From positions 1-47,066 of the forward strand of contig CANGFT010000030.1 of the NCBI GenBank assembly GCA_947453205.1: a DNA stretch of 47,066 bases, read 5' to 3'. Source of the DNA: Beijerinckiaceae bacterium. GTDB taxonomy: Bacteria > Pseudomonadota > Alphaproteobacteria > Rhizobiales > Beijerinckiaceae. The translations under genes and the position numbers were made by a program. The notes below the pieces were generated by a model. The model had not been told where the DNA came from. It saw only the letters and a program-made list of their open reading frames with translations, and did no database searches. This document shows, in pieces, positions 32,835-41,119 of the stretch (position 1 is its first letter; every line of letters starts with the position of its first letter).

Positions 32835-34820
32835 ATGGGCAAAAAGACTTCCGACCAGGCCGGGCTGGACCGCCGCGGCTTTCTCACCGGCGTGGCCGTA
32901 GCAGGCGGCGCGGGGCTGAGCGGCCCGGCGCAAGCGCAGTCAAACCAGACGCGAATGGCGCAGGCGCAGACCGCCCCGGCGCCCGCAGCGCGCCCCAAGG
33001 CCCCGCTCCCCACCGCAGCCCAGACCGCTGCCGAGAATGAGACGCCCGCCCATGTGGAGGCGCTGACGACCGAGAAGACCGGCTCGGACTTCATGGTCGA
33101 CGTCTGCAAGACCCTGAACATTGATTTCCTGGCCTCCTGTCCCGGCTCCACCTTCCGCGCGCTGCAGGAATCCTTCATCAACTACGGCCAGAACAAAAAG
33201 CCGGAATGGCTGACCTGCCTGCATGAGGAAGTCTCGGTCGGCATGGCCCATGGCTATGCGAAAGTGGCGGGCAAGCCGATGGCCGCCATGCTGCATGGCA
33301 CCGTCGGAACCCAGCACGCCGCCATGGGCATCTACAACGCCTATTGCGACCGCGTGCCCATGATCCTCTTCACCGCCAGCGCGGGCCCGGTCGAGGACCG
33401 CCGGCCCGGCGTCGAATGGATGCATTCGGTGCAGGATGGCGCCGCCACCGTCCGCGACTTCATCAAATGGGACGACTATCCCTGGTCGCTGCAGAGCTTC
33501 GCCGAATCCACGGTTCGCGGCTATGCGCTGGCCTGCGCCGAGCCGCCCGGACCGATCCTCATCACCGCAGATGGAAAGTTGCAGGAATCGGAGCTGTCAA
33601 AGCAAGAGGAAGCAAAGCTCAGGATCCCCAAGCTCACCCGGGGCACGCAGACCGTGGGCGATCCCGCCGCCTTGAAGGAAGCGGCGAAGATGCTGGTGGC
33701 CGCCGAGAACCCGGTGATCCTTGTCGACCGCTATGCGCGCTCCCAGCAGGGCGTGGACGATCTCGTTCGGCTGGCCGAGCTTCTGCAGGCGCCTGTGGTG
33801 GACAAGCAGAGCCGCATGAACTTCCCCAGCCAGCATTATCTCTATCAGAACGCCCGCGGCGGGGTGCTGGTCGCGCAGGCCGACTGCATCCTCTCCCTTG
33901 AGCCCGTCGATCTCTTCGGGCAGCTCAACCGCGTGCGCGACCAGATCGAACGCACCTGGCGCAGCACGTCCAAGCCGACCGCCAAGGTCATCAGCCTGTC
34001 CACCCATGATCTCCTGATGAAGGCCAATTATCAGGACTTCCAGCGCTACAGCGCCGCCGATCTCGCGATCACGGCGGATGCGCAGGCCACCATGCCCTAC
34101 CTCATCGAGGCCGTGGAGCGTGAGATCGGCGACCGCAAGTCCGCTTTCGCGGCGCGTGGCCAGAAGATGCGCGATGCGCAGAAAGCCTTCGCCGCCCGCG
34201 CCCATGCCGATGGCGCGCTTGGCTGGGATTCGAGCCCCATCAGCGGCGCGCGCATGTTCGCTGAGCTCTGGAATCAGGTGAAGAACGAAGACTGGGCCTT
34301 CATGTCGCCCAACAATTACAGCGGCAACTGGCAGCATCGTCTTTGGCCGATCGAGAAGCACTATCAATTTATCGGCAACTCCGGCGGCTCGGGCGTCGGT
34401 TATGAGCCGGTGGCGGCGCTTGGCGCGGCGCTGGCCCATCGCGAGGTCGGGGGCCGCCTGCCCATCGCTATCGTCGGCGACGGCAACTTCAACATGGCGC
34501 CCAGCGTCATGTGGACCGCCGCCCACCACAAGATCCCCTTCCTCATGATCATCCAGAACAACCGCGCCTACCATCAGGAGGTCATGCATATCCAGCGCAT
34601 GGCCAACCGGCATAATCGCGGCATCGAAAGCGGGGTCATCGGAACCGAGATCACCAATCCGAACATCGACTATGCGGGCCTCGCCAGGAGCTATGGCGCG
34701 GTCGGCATCGGTCCGATCAGCGATCCCAAGGAATTGGGCGAAGCCATCAAGAAGGGCGTCGCCGCCGTCAAGGCGGGCGAACCCGTCCTGATCGACGTCA
34801 TCATGCAGCCGCGCGGTTAA
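32835..34820 (+). CDS. Tat-exported thiamine-diphosphate enzyme (acetolactate synthase / pyruvate oxidase fold)
   Basis: A 661-residue ThDP enzyme with a twin-arginine signal (LDRRGFLTGVAVAGG, residues 11-25, ending AQAQ) and a Gln/Ala/Pro linker to about residue 70. Three domains follow: pyrimidine-binding (about 80-250) with the cofactor-activating Glu in CLHEEVSVGMAHGYA (Glu131 or 132), a central domain (about 270-420), and a pyrophosphate-binding domain with GDGNFN at 548-553 and NN at 575-576, which is the standard GDG-x(24-25)-NN metal/ThDP motif. Relatives are normally cytoplasmic. The export signal and the cytochrome c gene 12 bp downstream suggest periplasmic oxidative decarboxylation of a 2-oxo acid with electrons to the cytochrome (inference). 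Divergent from the Tat-exported Mo enzyme, 159 bp apart. Confidence 0.92.
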   Translation: MGKKTSDQAGLDRRGFLTGVAVAGGAGLSGPAQAQSNQTRMAQAQTAPAPAARPKAPLPTAAQTAAENETPAHVEALTTEKTGSDFMVDVCKTLNIDFLASCPGSTFRALQESFINYGQNKKPEWLTCLHEEVSVGMAHGYAKVAGKPMAAMLHGTVGTQHAAMGIYNAYCDRVPMILFTASAGPVEDRRPGVEWMHSVQDGAATVRDFIKWDDYPWSLQSFAESTVRGYALACAEPPGPILITADGKLQESELSKQEEAKLRIPKLTRGTQTVGDPAALKEAAKMLVAAENPVILVDRYARSQQGVDDLVRLAELLQAPVVDKQSRMNFPSQHYLYQNARGGVLVAQADCILSLEPVDLFGQLNRVRDQIERTWRSTSKPTAKVISLSTHDLLMKANYQDFQRYSAADLAITADAQATMPYLIEAVEREIGDRKSAFAARGQKMRDAQKAFAARAHADGALGWDSSPISGARMFAELWNQVKNEDWAFMSPNNYSGNWQHRLWPIEKHYQFIGNSGGSGVGYEPVAALGAALAHREVGGRLPIAIVGDGNFNMAPSVMWTAAHHKIPFLMIIQNNRAYHQEVMHIQRMANRHNRGIESGVIGTEITNPNIDYAGLARSYGAVGIGPISDPKELGEAIKKGVAAVKAGEPVLIDVIMQPRG

Positions 34821-34832
34821 GGGAGAGCTCAC

Positions 34833-35204
34833 ATGAAGATTTTCGCAATCACCCTGCTCGCCGGCCTCTCGCTCTGCGCCAACAGCGCGCTGGCCCAGCA
34901 AGCCGCCGCTCCCGCTGGCGACATCGAGAATGGCAAGAAGCACTATACGACTGACGGCTGCTACCAGTGCCACGGAACGTTGGGCAATGGCGCCGCCCTC
35001 ACAGGGCCGAAGCTCGCCAATACGGAGCTTCCTTTCGACGCTTTTCTGATGCAGTTGCGACACCCAGCGAATGACATGCCTCCCTATGAGGCGAAGATCA
35101 TTTCGGACAAGACGGTGGCCGACATCTACGCCTATATGAAGAGCCTTCCGAAATCGCCGGACGCCAAGAGCCTGCCGTTGCTCACGGGCATGGGCGTAAA
35201 ATAA
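34833..35204 (+). CDS. Small periplasmic c-type cytochrome, partner of ThDP enzyme
   Basis: A 123-residue class I cytochrome c. Signal peptide at 1-21 (ending ALAQ), haem motif C-Y-Q-C-H at 43-47, and probable axial Met in NDMPPYE (Met82). The gene starts 12 bp after the ThDP enzyme stop with a good AGGGAGAG site, so the pair is co-transcribed and very likely acts together. A second possible partner is the divergent Mo enzyme, whose relatives also use cytochrome c. The C-terminus (GMGVK) lies in a 16-base triplicated stretch, followed by a terminator. Confidence 0.9.
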   Translation: MKIFAITLLAGLSLCANSALAQQAAAPAGDIENGKKHYTTDGCYQCHGTLGNGAALTGPKLANTELPFDAFLMQLRHPANDMPPYEAKIISDKTVADIYAYMKSLPKSPDAKSLPLLTGMGVK

Positions 35205-35237
35205 GATGGGCGTAAAATAAAACAGGCGTGAAATAAA
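35190..35237 (+). repeat. Three tandem 16-base units over the cytochrome stop codon
   Basis: Units at 35190-35205, 35206-35221 and 35222-35237 share GGCGTRAAATAA. The first two differ only in their last base. The first contains the stop codon of the cytochrome c gene, so extra copies lie in the 3' untranslated part. Confidence 0.85.
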
Positions 35238-35251
35238 CAAGCTGAACCATG

Positions 35252-35280
35252 AAACCCGCCTGAGCGATCAGGCGGGTTTT
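35252..35280 (+). terminator. Intrinsic terminator after cytochrome c gene
   Basis: A perfect 12-bp stem (AAACCCGCCTGA / TCAGGCGGGTTT) with a GCGA loop ends in TTTT on the plus strand. It lies 48 bp past the cytochrome stop and just before the stop of the convergent Bug gene. Confidence 0.88.
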
Positions 35281-35295
35281 CCCATGCGGGCGGCC

Positions 35296-36273
35296 TCAGT
35301 TGAGCTCAATGCCGGAGTCTTTCACGACCTTGCCCCAGCGATGGCTTTCCGACTGGATGAACTGGGCGAAGGCCTCGGGCGTGTTGGATACAGGGTTGAT
35401 GCCCGCCTTGAACACCCGATCCGCCAGAGCCGGATCCCCATAGGCCCTCGCAATCTCCCCCTGCACCTTGTCGATGATGGCGCGCGGCGTGCCCGCAGGC
35501 GCCACGACGCCGATCCAGGTCGACACGTCGTCCAGCGCAGGCGCGCCCGCCTCAACCGCGAGCGAGCGCAGCTCCGGCAGAGCGGGCACCGGCCCTTCAT
35601 TGGTTTTCGCGAGCGCGCGGAACATGCCGGCCTGGATCAGGGGCAGGCTGGCGGCTTGTCCATCAACGATATAGTCGACCGATTTCGACAGCAGGGCCTG
35701 GACCGTCGGCGGGCTTCCCTGGAACGGCACATATTGGGCGACGATGCCGGTCTCCTTGTTGAAGAGTTCTGCGGCGAGCCGGGTGGTGATGATGCCCGCG
35801 CCGAAGTTCAGCTTGCCCGGATTGGCCCTCCCCTTCGCGATGAGCTCCGCCAGCGTCTTTGGCCCATCGACATGGACCGTCAGGAGCGAGGTGTTTTTGG
35901 CCAGCAGGCTGATCGGATCGAAGTCGCGGATCGGATCATAGGACATGGTCTTGCTGGTGAGGGGATTGAGCACCATGGTCACATCCATCACCACCAGCAG
36001 CGTGTAGCCATTGGCTGGCGCCTTGGCGACCTGCGCGGCGGCGATGGCGGTGTTGGCTCCGGGCTTGTTCTCGATGATGACCCCCTGCCCCCAGGCCTGC
36101 GACAAGCGTTCGCCCACCATGCGCGCGACAATGTCGGCAGGCCCACCCGCAGGGAAGGGCACGACCATGCGCACGGGCTGGCTCGGCCACGAGGCGCCGT
36201 CCTGCGCAAGGGCTGAGGATGCGCAAAGACTGGCGCAGAACAGGGCCGTGAACAGGGCGGCGATCAGGCGCAT
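35296..36273 (-). CDS. Bug-family (tripartite tricarboxylate) substrate-binding protein
   Basis: A 325-residue periplasmic receptor. Signal peptide at 1-23 (ending SALAQ). Bug marks are WPSQPVRMVVPFPAGGPADI, GVIIENKPGANTAIAAAQVA, DFDPISLLAKNTSLL and, late, PAGTPRAIIDKVQGEIARAY. This is the classical Bug pattern, more so than the receptor at 12-13 kb. A GAGG site precedes the ATG. It is 75 bp downstream of the second livF in the same direction, so it may be carried on that transcript. No TctA/TctB membrane proteins are in the window. Confidence 0.92.
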   Translation of the reverse strand: MRLIAALFTALFCASLCASSALAQDGASWPSQPVRMVVPFPAGGPADIVARMVGERLSQAWGQGVIIENKPGANTAIAAAQVAKAPANGYTLLVVMDVTMVLNPLTSKTMSYDPIRDFDPISLLAKNTSLLTVHVDGPKTLAELIAKGRANPGKLNFGAGIITTRLAAELFNKETGIVAQYVPFQGSPPTVQALLSKSVDYIVDGQAASLPLIQAGMFRALAKTNEGPVPALPELRSLAVEAGAPALDDVSTWIGVVAPAGTPRAIIDKVQGEIARAYGDPALADRVFKAGINPVSNTPEAFAQFIQSESHRWGKVVKDSGIELN

Positions 36274-36348
36274 GGAACCTCACCTCTGGAGCTTTTGAAT
36301 TGCGCGCATGGTTTCATCCAATCCACGCGCGGTCAACGCATGGCGAGG

Positions 36349-37092
36349 CTAGAGCCCCCTGGCCTTCACCAAGGCCTCCGGCTCCTCTTCGGCGAGGCCG
36401 ATCAGACGCTCCAGCGTTTCGTGATCCTTTGCAAGCTCGGCTGAGGCTGCGCGATGGACGATGGCGCCGCGCTCGATGACGATGGCCTCGCGGGTCAGCG
36501 ACAAAGCAAGATGGCTGTGCTGTTCGACAAGGATGAAGGACATTCCGCCATCGGCGGTCATGCGCTCGATGGCCGCTGTGATCTCCTCGACGATGATGGG
36601 CGCAAGGCCCTCCATGGGCTCATCAAGCAGGAGCAGGCGCGGATTGGTCATCAGGGCGCGGCCGAAGGCGAGCATCTGCTGTTCGCCGCCCGACAGATGA
36701 TTGCCCTTGTTGCCGCGCCGCTCCTGCAACCGGGGAAAGAGGGTGTAGATGGAGCGCAGATCCCACCGCCCGGCGCGGGCCGCGACGGTGAGGTTTTCCT
36801 CGACGGTGAGCGAGGGGAAGATCTCGCGCTCCTGAGCCACCCAGCCGATGCCGCCAAGCGCGCGTTTATGGGCGGCGAGGCGGGCGATGTCGCGCCCCTC
36901 CCAGACAATGGCGCCGCGATGCAGGCGCGTGTGGCCCATGATGGTCAGGAGCAGCGTGCTCTTGCCCACGCCATTGCGCCCGAGCACCGCCAGGCTCCCG
37001 CCCGCCGGCAGATCGAAGGAAACGCCATCGAGCACGACGGCGTCGCCATAACCGGCCCGAACGTCCCGGAGGGAGAGCAATGTGTCAGCCAT
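36349..37092 (-). CDS. livF: LIV-type ABC importer ATPase 2 (LivF-like), cluster 2
   Basis: About 247 residues from the ATG at 37092 (MADTLLSLRDVRAGYGDAVV), which overlaps the end of livG by eight bases; an upstream in-frame start lies deeper in livG and is less likely. Walker A is GRNGVGKST, signature LSGGEQQML, Walker B LLLLDEPMEGLAP. Last of the LIV cluster 2 genes; a Bug receptor gene follows. Confidence 0.93.
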   Translation of the reverse strand: MADTLLSLRDVRAGYGDAVVLDGVSFDLPAGGSLAVLGRNGVGKSTLLLTIMGHTRLHRGAIVWEGRDIARLAAHKRALGGIGWVAQEREIFPSLTVEENLTVAARAGRWDLRSIYTLFPRLQERRGNKGNHLSGGEQQMLAFGRALMTNPRLLLLDEPMEGLAPIIVEEITAAIERMTADGGMSFILVEQHSHLALSLTREAIVIERGAIVHRAASAELAKDHETLERLIGLAEEEPEALVKARGL

Positions 37093-37837
37093 GGCGCGCC
37101 TTGCCGAGATAGACTTCACGCACACGCGGATCCGCCGCGATTTCGGCTGGCGTTCCCTCCAGCAGGATGCGCCCGCTCACCATCACGATGATGCGCGTCG
37201 CGAAACGGAAGACGATGTTCATGTCATGCTCGATGAAGAGGATCGACAGATCGCGCGACAGGCCGTCGATGGCCGCGAAGAGATCGCCGCTCTCATCCTT
37301 CGGCACGCCCGCCGCAGGCTCATCGAGCAGGAGAACCTTGGGCCTGGTGGCGAGGGCCAGCGCGATTTCGAGGAGCCGCTGCTGCCCATAGGCCAGCTCT
37401 TTCGTGATGGTGCGCTCGACATGGGCGAGGCGCAGCGAGGCGAGGATCGTATGGGCCTCCTCGATCGCTTCCCCATAGCGCGACAGACCGCGCCACCAGA
37501 CGCCCGATTCCCCGCGCCTTTCGCAGACGGCCAGCGTCACCGCATCAAGCGCGGTGAGTTTGGGGAAGAGCGAATTGATCTGGAACGTGCGCACAAGACC
37601 GCCCTCGACGCGGGCTGCGGGAGGCAGTGCGGTTATATCCTGCCCATCCAGCAGGATCTGGCCGCCATCAGGCTTCAACATGCCCGTCAGAAGGTTGATG
37701 AGCGTCGTCTTGCCCGCGCCATTAGGGCCGATGAGGGCGTATCGCTCGCCCTTGGGCAGGCTGAAGGCGATGTCGCTGGAGACCACCAGCGAGCCAAAGG
37801 CCTTGTTGAGGCCAAGGGTGGCGAGCGCAGCGCTCAT
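37085..37837 (-). CDS. livG: LIV-type ABC importer ATPase 1 (LivG-like), cluster 2
   Basis: About 250 residues from the ATG at 37837 (MSAALATLGLNKAFGSLVV), chosen for its four-base ATGA overlap with the livM stop; an ATG five codons earlier is possible. Walker A is GPNGAGKTT, the LivG-type degenerate signature is ELAYGQQRLLEIALAL, and Walker B is KVLLLDEPAAGV with FIEHDMNIVF after it. Confidence 0.93.
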   Translation of the reverse strand: MSAALATLGLNKAFGSLVVSSDIAFSLPKGERYALIGPNGAGKTTLINLLTGMLKPDGGQILLDGQDITALPPAARVEGGLVRTFQINSLFPKLTALDAVTLAVCERRGESGVWWRGLSRYGEAIEEAHTILASLRLAHVERTITKELAYGQQRLLEIALALATRPKVLLLDEPAAGVPKDESGDLFAAIDGLSRDLSILFIEHDMNIVFRFATRIIVMVSGRILLEGTPAEIAADPRVREVYLGKARHG

Positions 37838-38829
37838 GCCCTGCGCCTCCATGCCTTGGGCACGAGCCGCTCGGCGCCGCCCAGAATGCCATTGGGCAGG
37901 AACACCACAACCGCGATGAGCAGCATGCCGATCCAGAAATACCAGTATTGCGGATTGACGCCGGAGAAATGGTCACGCGCCACCATATAGATGATGGCGC
38001 CGATGATGCCCCCGTAAAGGCGGCCGACGCCACCGAGAATCAACACCACCAGCAGGTCGGCGGAGCGCTGGAAGCTCAGCGTCTCCAGCGAGACGGTCTC
38101 GGTGGTTTGCGTGAGCAAGGCGCCGGCGACGCCCGCCATGACGGCCGCGATGGTGAAGATCCTGCGCACATGCGCATTGTTGGGCGCCCCAATGGCCAGC
38201 ATGCGCGTGGAGTTTTCGCGGATGCCCTGCAACGAAAGGCCGAAGGGCGAATTGGTGATGCGGCGCGCCACGAGAAAACACAGGAACAGCGCCGCCAGCG
38301 AATAGCCATAGGCCGTATTGCCATAGAGATCGAAACGAATGGCGTTGAAGAGCGGCCAGGTCTTCACGCCCTGCAGCCCATCGGCGCCGCCGGTGATCTT
38401 GCCCGCGCTATTGGCGGCCTCAAGCATCAACTGGCCGACGCCCATGGTGATCATGATGAGCGCGAGGCCGCGAAAACGCGCGATGATGAAGCTGAGGAGA
38501 TAACCGAAGAGCCCCGCGATCACAGCCGCCAGCAGAAGGCCGCTGAGCGGCTCGCCCCACAGATGTTTCGAGAACAGGCCCGCCGCATAGGCGCCAAGGC
38601 CGAAGAAGGCGGCATGGCCGAGCGAGACCAGCCCGCCATAGCCCAGAATGAGATCCAGCGAGATCGCGAAAAGGGCGGTGATGGCGATCTGGCTCGCAAG
38701 CTGGAGATAATCAGGCGTGAGCCAGAAGGGCAGCAGGGTCAGCAGCCAGAAGACGACCTCCAGCGGGCGCCAGGCGGCGCGGCGCGCGACATGGGCGAGG
38801 GGCGAGGCGTCGGCGGCGGAAAGCCCCAT
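37834..38829 (-). CDS. livM: LIV-type ABC importer permease 2 (LivM-like), cluster 2
   Basis: A 331-residue inner-membrane permease. It has the LivM segments FAISLDLILGYGGLVSLGHA, then AFFGLGAYAAG, and late LGGVGRLYGGIIGAIIYMVA. It begins directly at the base before the livH stop codon (no gap) and overlaps livG. It is about the same length as the LivM of cluster 1 and keeps the same motifs in the same order. Confidence 0.93.
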   Translation of the reverse strand: MGLSAADASPLAHVARRAAWRPLEVVFWLLTLLPFWLTPDYLQLASQIAITALFAISLDLILGYGGLVSLGHAAFFGLGAYAAGLFSKHLWGEPLSGLLLAAVIAGLFGYLLSFIIARFRGLALIMITMGVGQLMLEAANSAGKITGGADGLQGVKTWPLFNAIRFDLYGNTAYGYSLAALFLCFLVARRITNSPFGLSLQGIRENSTRMLAIGAPNNAHVRRIFTIAAVMAGVAGALLTQTTETVSLETLSFQRSADLLVVLILGGVGRLYGGIIGAIIYMVARDHFSGVNPQYWYFWIGMLLIAVVVFLPNGILGGAERLVPKAWRRRA

Positions 38830-39690
38830 CTAGCGCCTCCCGAAAAGCCCGGCGGGCCGCCACATCAGCAGACCCACCATGACGAGATAGATGAGGAAGG
38901 AGCTGATGGCGGGAAAATAATATTTGCCTGCGGTGTCGCTGACGCCCAGCAGCACGGCCGCAACGAGAGAGCCGCCAATGGAGCTCAAGCCCCCGACAGC
39001 CACGACAATCAGCACATAGACCAGATAGGCCAGCGCGAAGGATGGGTCGAGGCCGGTGATGTCGATGGCGAGCGCGCCGCCAAGCCCGGCGAGGCCGCTG
39101 CCAAGGGCGAAGGTCAGCATGAAGACCCTGTCGACGTCGATGCCAAGCCCGCGCGCCATGCGCAGGTTGTCGACGGCGGCCCGCACCTGCGCCCCGAAGC
39201 GCGTATATTCCAGCATGAGGATCAGCGCCGCCGTCAGGGTCAGCGCCACGCAGATCAGGAAGAAGCGGTAGACGCCAAAGCCGCGTCCCATGATCGAAAC
39301 CGACCCGCGCAGCCACGACGGCAATTGCACGGGCTGCTGCACGGTGCCGAAGAGATAGGCCGCAGAGGCGATGGACATGAAGACGATGCCGATGGTGAGC
39401 AGGCACTGGTCGAGATCGCTCTTGCCGTAGAAACGCCGGTAGAGAACGCGCTCGAACAGGACGCTCGCCAGAGCCGCAGCCAGGAAGGCGATGGGCAGGG
39501 TTGCGAGGAAGGGCCAGCTAAGGTCGTTGATCAGCGTCACCGTGACGAAGCCGCCGAGCATGCCGAAGGCGCAATGAGCGAGGTTGACGAAATTCATCAT
39601 CCCAAGCGTCACGGAAAGCCCGACGGACAGCAGAAACAGCAGCATGCCATAGGCGAAGCCATCATAGAGCACGCCGATGAAACCGATCAT
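38830..39690 (-). CDS. livH: LIV-type ABC importer permease 1 (LivH-like), cluster 2
   Basis: A 286-residue permease with LSVTLGMMNFVNLAHCAFGM near residues 28-47, RAAVDNLRMARGLGID and VAVGGLSSIGGSLVAAVLLG. It follows the binding-protein gene after 36 bp. The RAxVDNLRMA loop is shared with the cluster 1 LivH. Confidence 0.93.
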   Translation of the reverse strand: MIGFIGVLYDGFAYGMLLFLLSVGLSVTLGMMNFVNLAHCAFGMLGGFVTVTLINDLSWPFLATLPIAFLAAALASVLFERVLYRRFYGKSDLDQCLLTIGIVFMSIASAAYLFGTVQQPVQLPSWLRGSVSIMGRGFGVYRFFLICVALTLTAALILMLEYTRFGAQVRAAVDNLRMARGLGIDVDRVFMLTFALGSGLAGLGGALAIDITGLDPSFALAYLVYVLIVVAVGGLSSIGGSLVAAVLLGVSDTAGKYYFPAISSFLIYLVMVGLLMWRPAGLFGRR

Positions 39691-39726
39691 GCCAAGCGCC
39701 TCCCTGCGCGCCCGCCCCGGCGTCGC

Positions 39727-40893
39727 TTATTTCATCTTCGCCTTCACCGGATCCTTCTGATCGGGCACCGTGTCGATGGTGACGTTGCGCAGTTCGCCAT
39801 TCACCTTTTCGACGCGGCGGATATAGACATTCTCGATCATGTCGCGGGTTTCGGGATCGATGGACATGGGCCCGCGCGGGCTCTGCCAGGCCATGCCCTT
39901 GGCGGCGGCGATGAGAGACTCGCCATCCGTCTTGCCGCCGGCCTTCTCCAGCGCCTTGTAGATGAGCTGCGCGCCATCATAGCCGCCAATCGCGAAAATA
40001 TCGGGCTCGCGATTATATTCGGCCCGGAACGCCTTCACGAACTCCTCATTGAGCGGGTTCTGCAGGTTATAGTCATAATGGGCCGCGGTGATGATCCCGA
40101 GGCCAAGGTCGCCCATGCTCTTGAGCGCGGAGACGCCAGTCAGCTCATCCTGCCCGAGGATCTTGATCTTGGATGTGTCGACGCCGCGCTCGTTCAGCGC
40201 CTTGCCGATGGCGGCGGGCTGGGTGCCGCCGGGGGTCCAGATATAGATGGCGTCGGGATTGGTGTCCTTGGCCGCCTGCACGAAGGCGCCGAAGTCCATA
40301 TTGGCGACGGGGTAGAGCGCAGAGCCAACGATGGTTCCGCCATTGGCGGTGAAGGCCTCCTTGAAGGCCGCGACGGCGTCATGGCCGGGCCCGAAATCGG
40401 AGACCAGCGTATAGGCTTTCTTGACGCCGTTCTTGGCGGCCCAGCGACCCATGGCGTCGTTGAGCATGGGCGTGGTCACCGAAGTGCGGCTCATATAGGG
40501 CGACTTGGTGGTGATGATGGAGGTGGCGGCGTTCATCACCACCATGAATTTCTTCGCCTCGGCGGAGACGTCGCCGACCGCGAGGGCGTTGGGGGTCAGT
40601 TCGAAGCCGCCGAGAATGTCGACCTTGTCACGGACCACGAGCTCCTGGGCGAGACGCTTGGCCACATCGGGGGCGATGCCGCCATTGTCCTTGCGGATGA
40701 CCTCGATCTTCTTGCCCGCGACCGTATCGCCCTTCTGCTTCATGTAGAGCTTGAAGCCATTGTCGAGCTGGATGCCGGTGTCGGCGAACTGGCCGGAGTA
40801 GGAGATGATGAGCCCGATCTTCACCTGGGCCTGAGCGGCGGTGGCGACCAGCAGGGCCGAGACCGCAACGAATCCTGACAAAAGTCGACGCAT
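39727..40893 (-). CDS. LIV-type ABC importer periplasmic binding protein, cluster 2
   Basis: About 388 residues from the ATG at 40893 (MRRLLSGFVAVSALLVATAA, signal peptide ending AQAQ), with GGAGGGGAAC just upstream. A longer frame from 40962 lacks a ribosome site and would hide the signal peptide. Mature part: VKIGLIISYSGQFADTGIQL, EVIRKDNGGIAPDVAKRLAQ, and a C-terminal IDPETRDMIENVYIRRVEKV like the cluster 1 receptor. Heads a six-gene leftward set (receptor, livHMGF, Bug). Ligand unknown. Confidence 0.92.
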   Translation of the reverse strand: MRRLLSGFVAVSALLVATAAQAQVKIGLIISYSGQFADTGIQLDNGFKLYMKQKGDTVAGKKIEVIRKDNGGIAPDVAKRLAQELVVRDKVDILGGFELTPNALAVGDVSAEAKKFMVVMNAATSIITTKSPYMSRTSVTTPMLNDAMGRWAAKNGVKKAYTLVSDFGPGHDAVAAFKEAFTANGGTIVGSALYPVANMDFGAFVQAAKDTNPDAIYIWTPGGTQPAAIGKALNERGVDTSKIKILGQDELTGVSALKSMGDLGLGIITAAHYDYNLQNPLNEEFVKAFRAEYNREPDIFAIGGYDGAQLIYKALEKAGGKTDGESLIAAAKGMAWQSPRGPMSIDPETRDMIENVYIRRVEKVNGELRNVTIDTVPDQKDPVKAKMK

Positions 40894-41063
40894 GTTCCCC
40901 TCCATCCCCAGCCCACGTTGGAGCTGCTTTGACTCTGGCCGGTCTGCTGACCGATCAATCAATTATGGGGATGATGGTATGCCGCCGCTCAGGGGTCAAG
41001 GCGTGTTTTTTGCGCCTTGAACAGGATTGCTGCCCCGTGATCGCCCCCAAAAAGGGGCCACAT

Positions 41064-41092
41064 AAAAAAGCGCAGCCCCGAAGGACTGCGCT
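41064..41092 (-). terminator. Intrinsic terminator after kup
   Basis: On the minus strand a stem AGCGCAG / CTGCGCT, extended by a G-T pair and two G-C pairs, closes on a TTCG tetraloop and is followed by six T. It lies 28 bp past the kup stop. Confidence 0.9.
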
Positions 41093-41119
41093 GGGAGGAT
41101 CAAAAGGAGGGGCTGCGGA

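Noticed and set aside
37948-40878. A 976-codon plus-strand frame
   Set aside because: It is antisense to the second LIV cluster, with the same His/Asp/Arg-rich composition typical of reverse-strand shadows in GC-rich genes.
40940-40953. Inverted repeat CGGTC-TGCT-GACCG upstream of the second LIV cluster
   Set aside because: Its position would suit an operator, but five-base arms are expected by chance in a GC-rich region and no second copy was seen.
41043-41059. GCCCC-CAAAAA-GGGGC hairpin past the kup terminator
   Set aside because: The stem is short and there is no T run; the stronger terminator at 41064-41092 already accounts for the end of kup.
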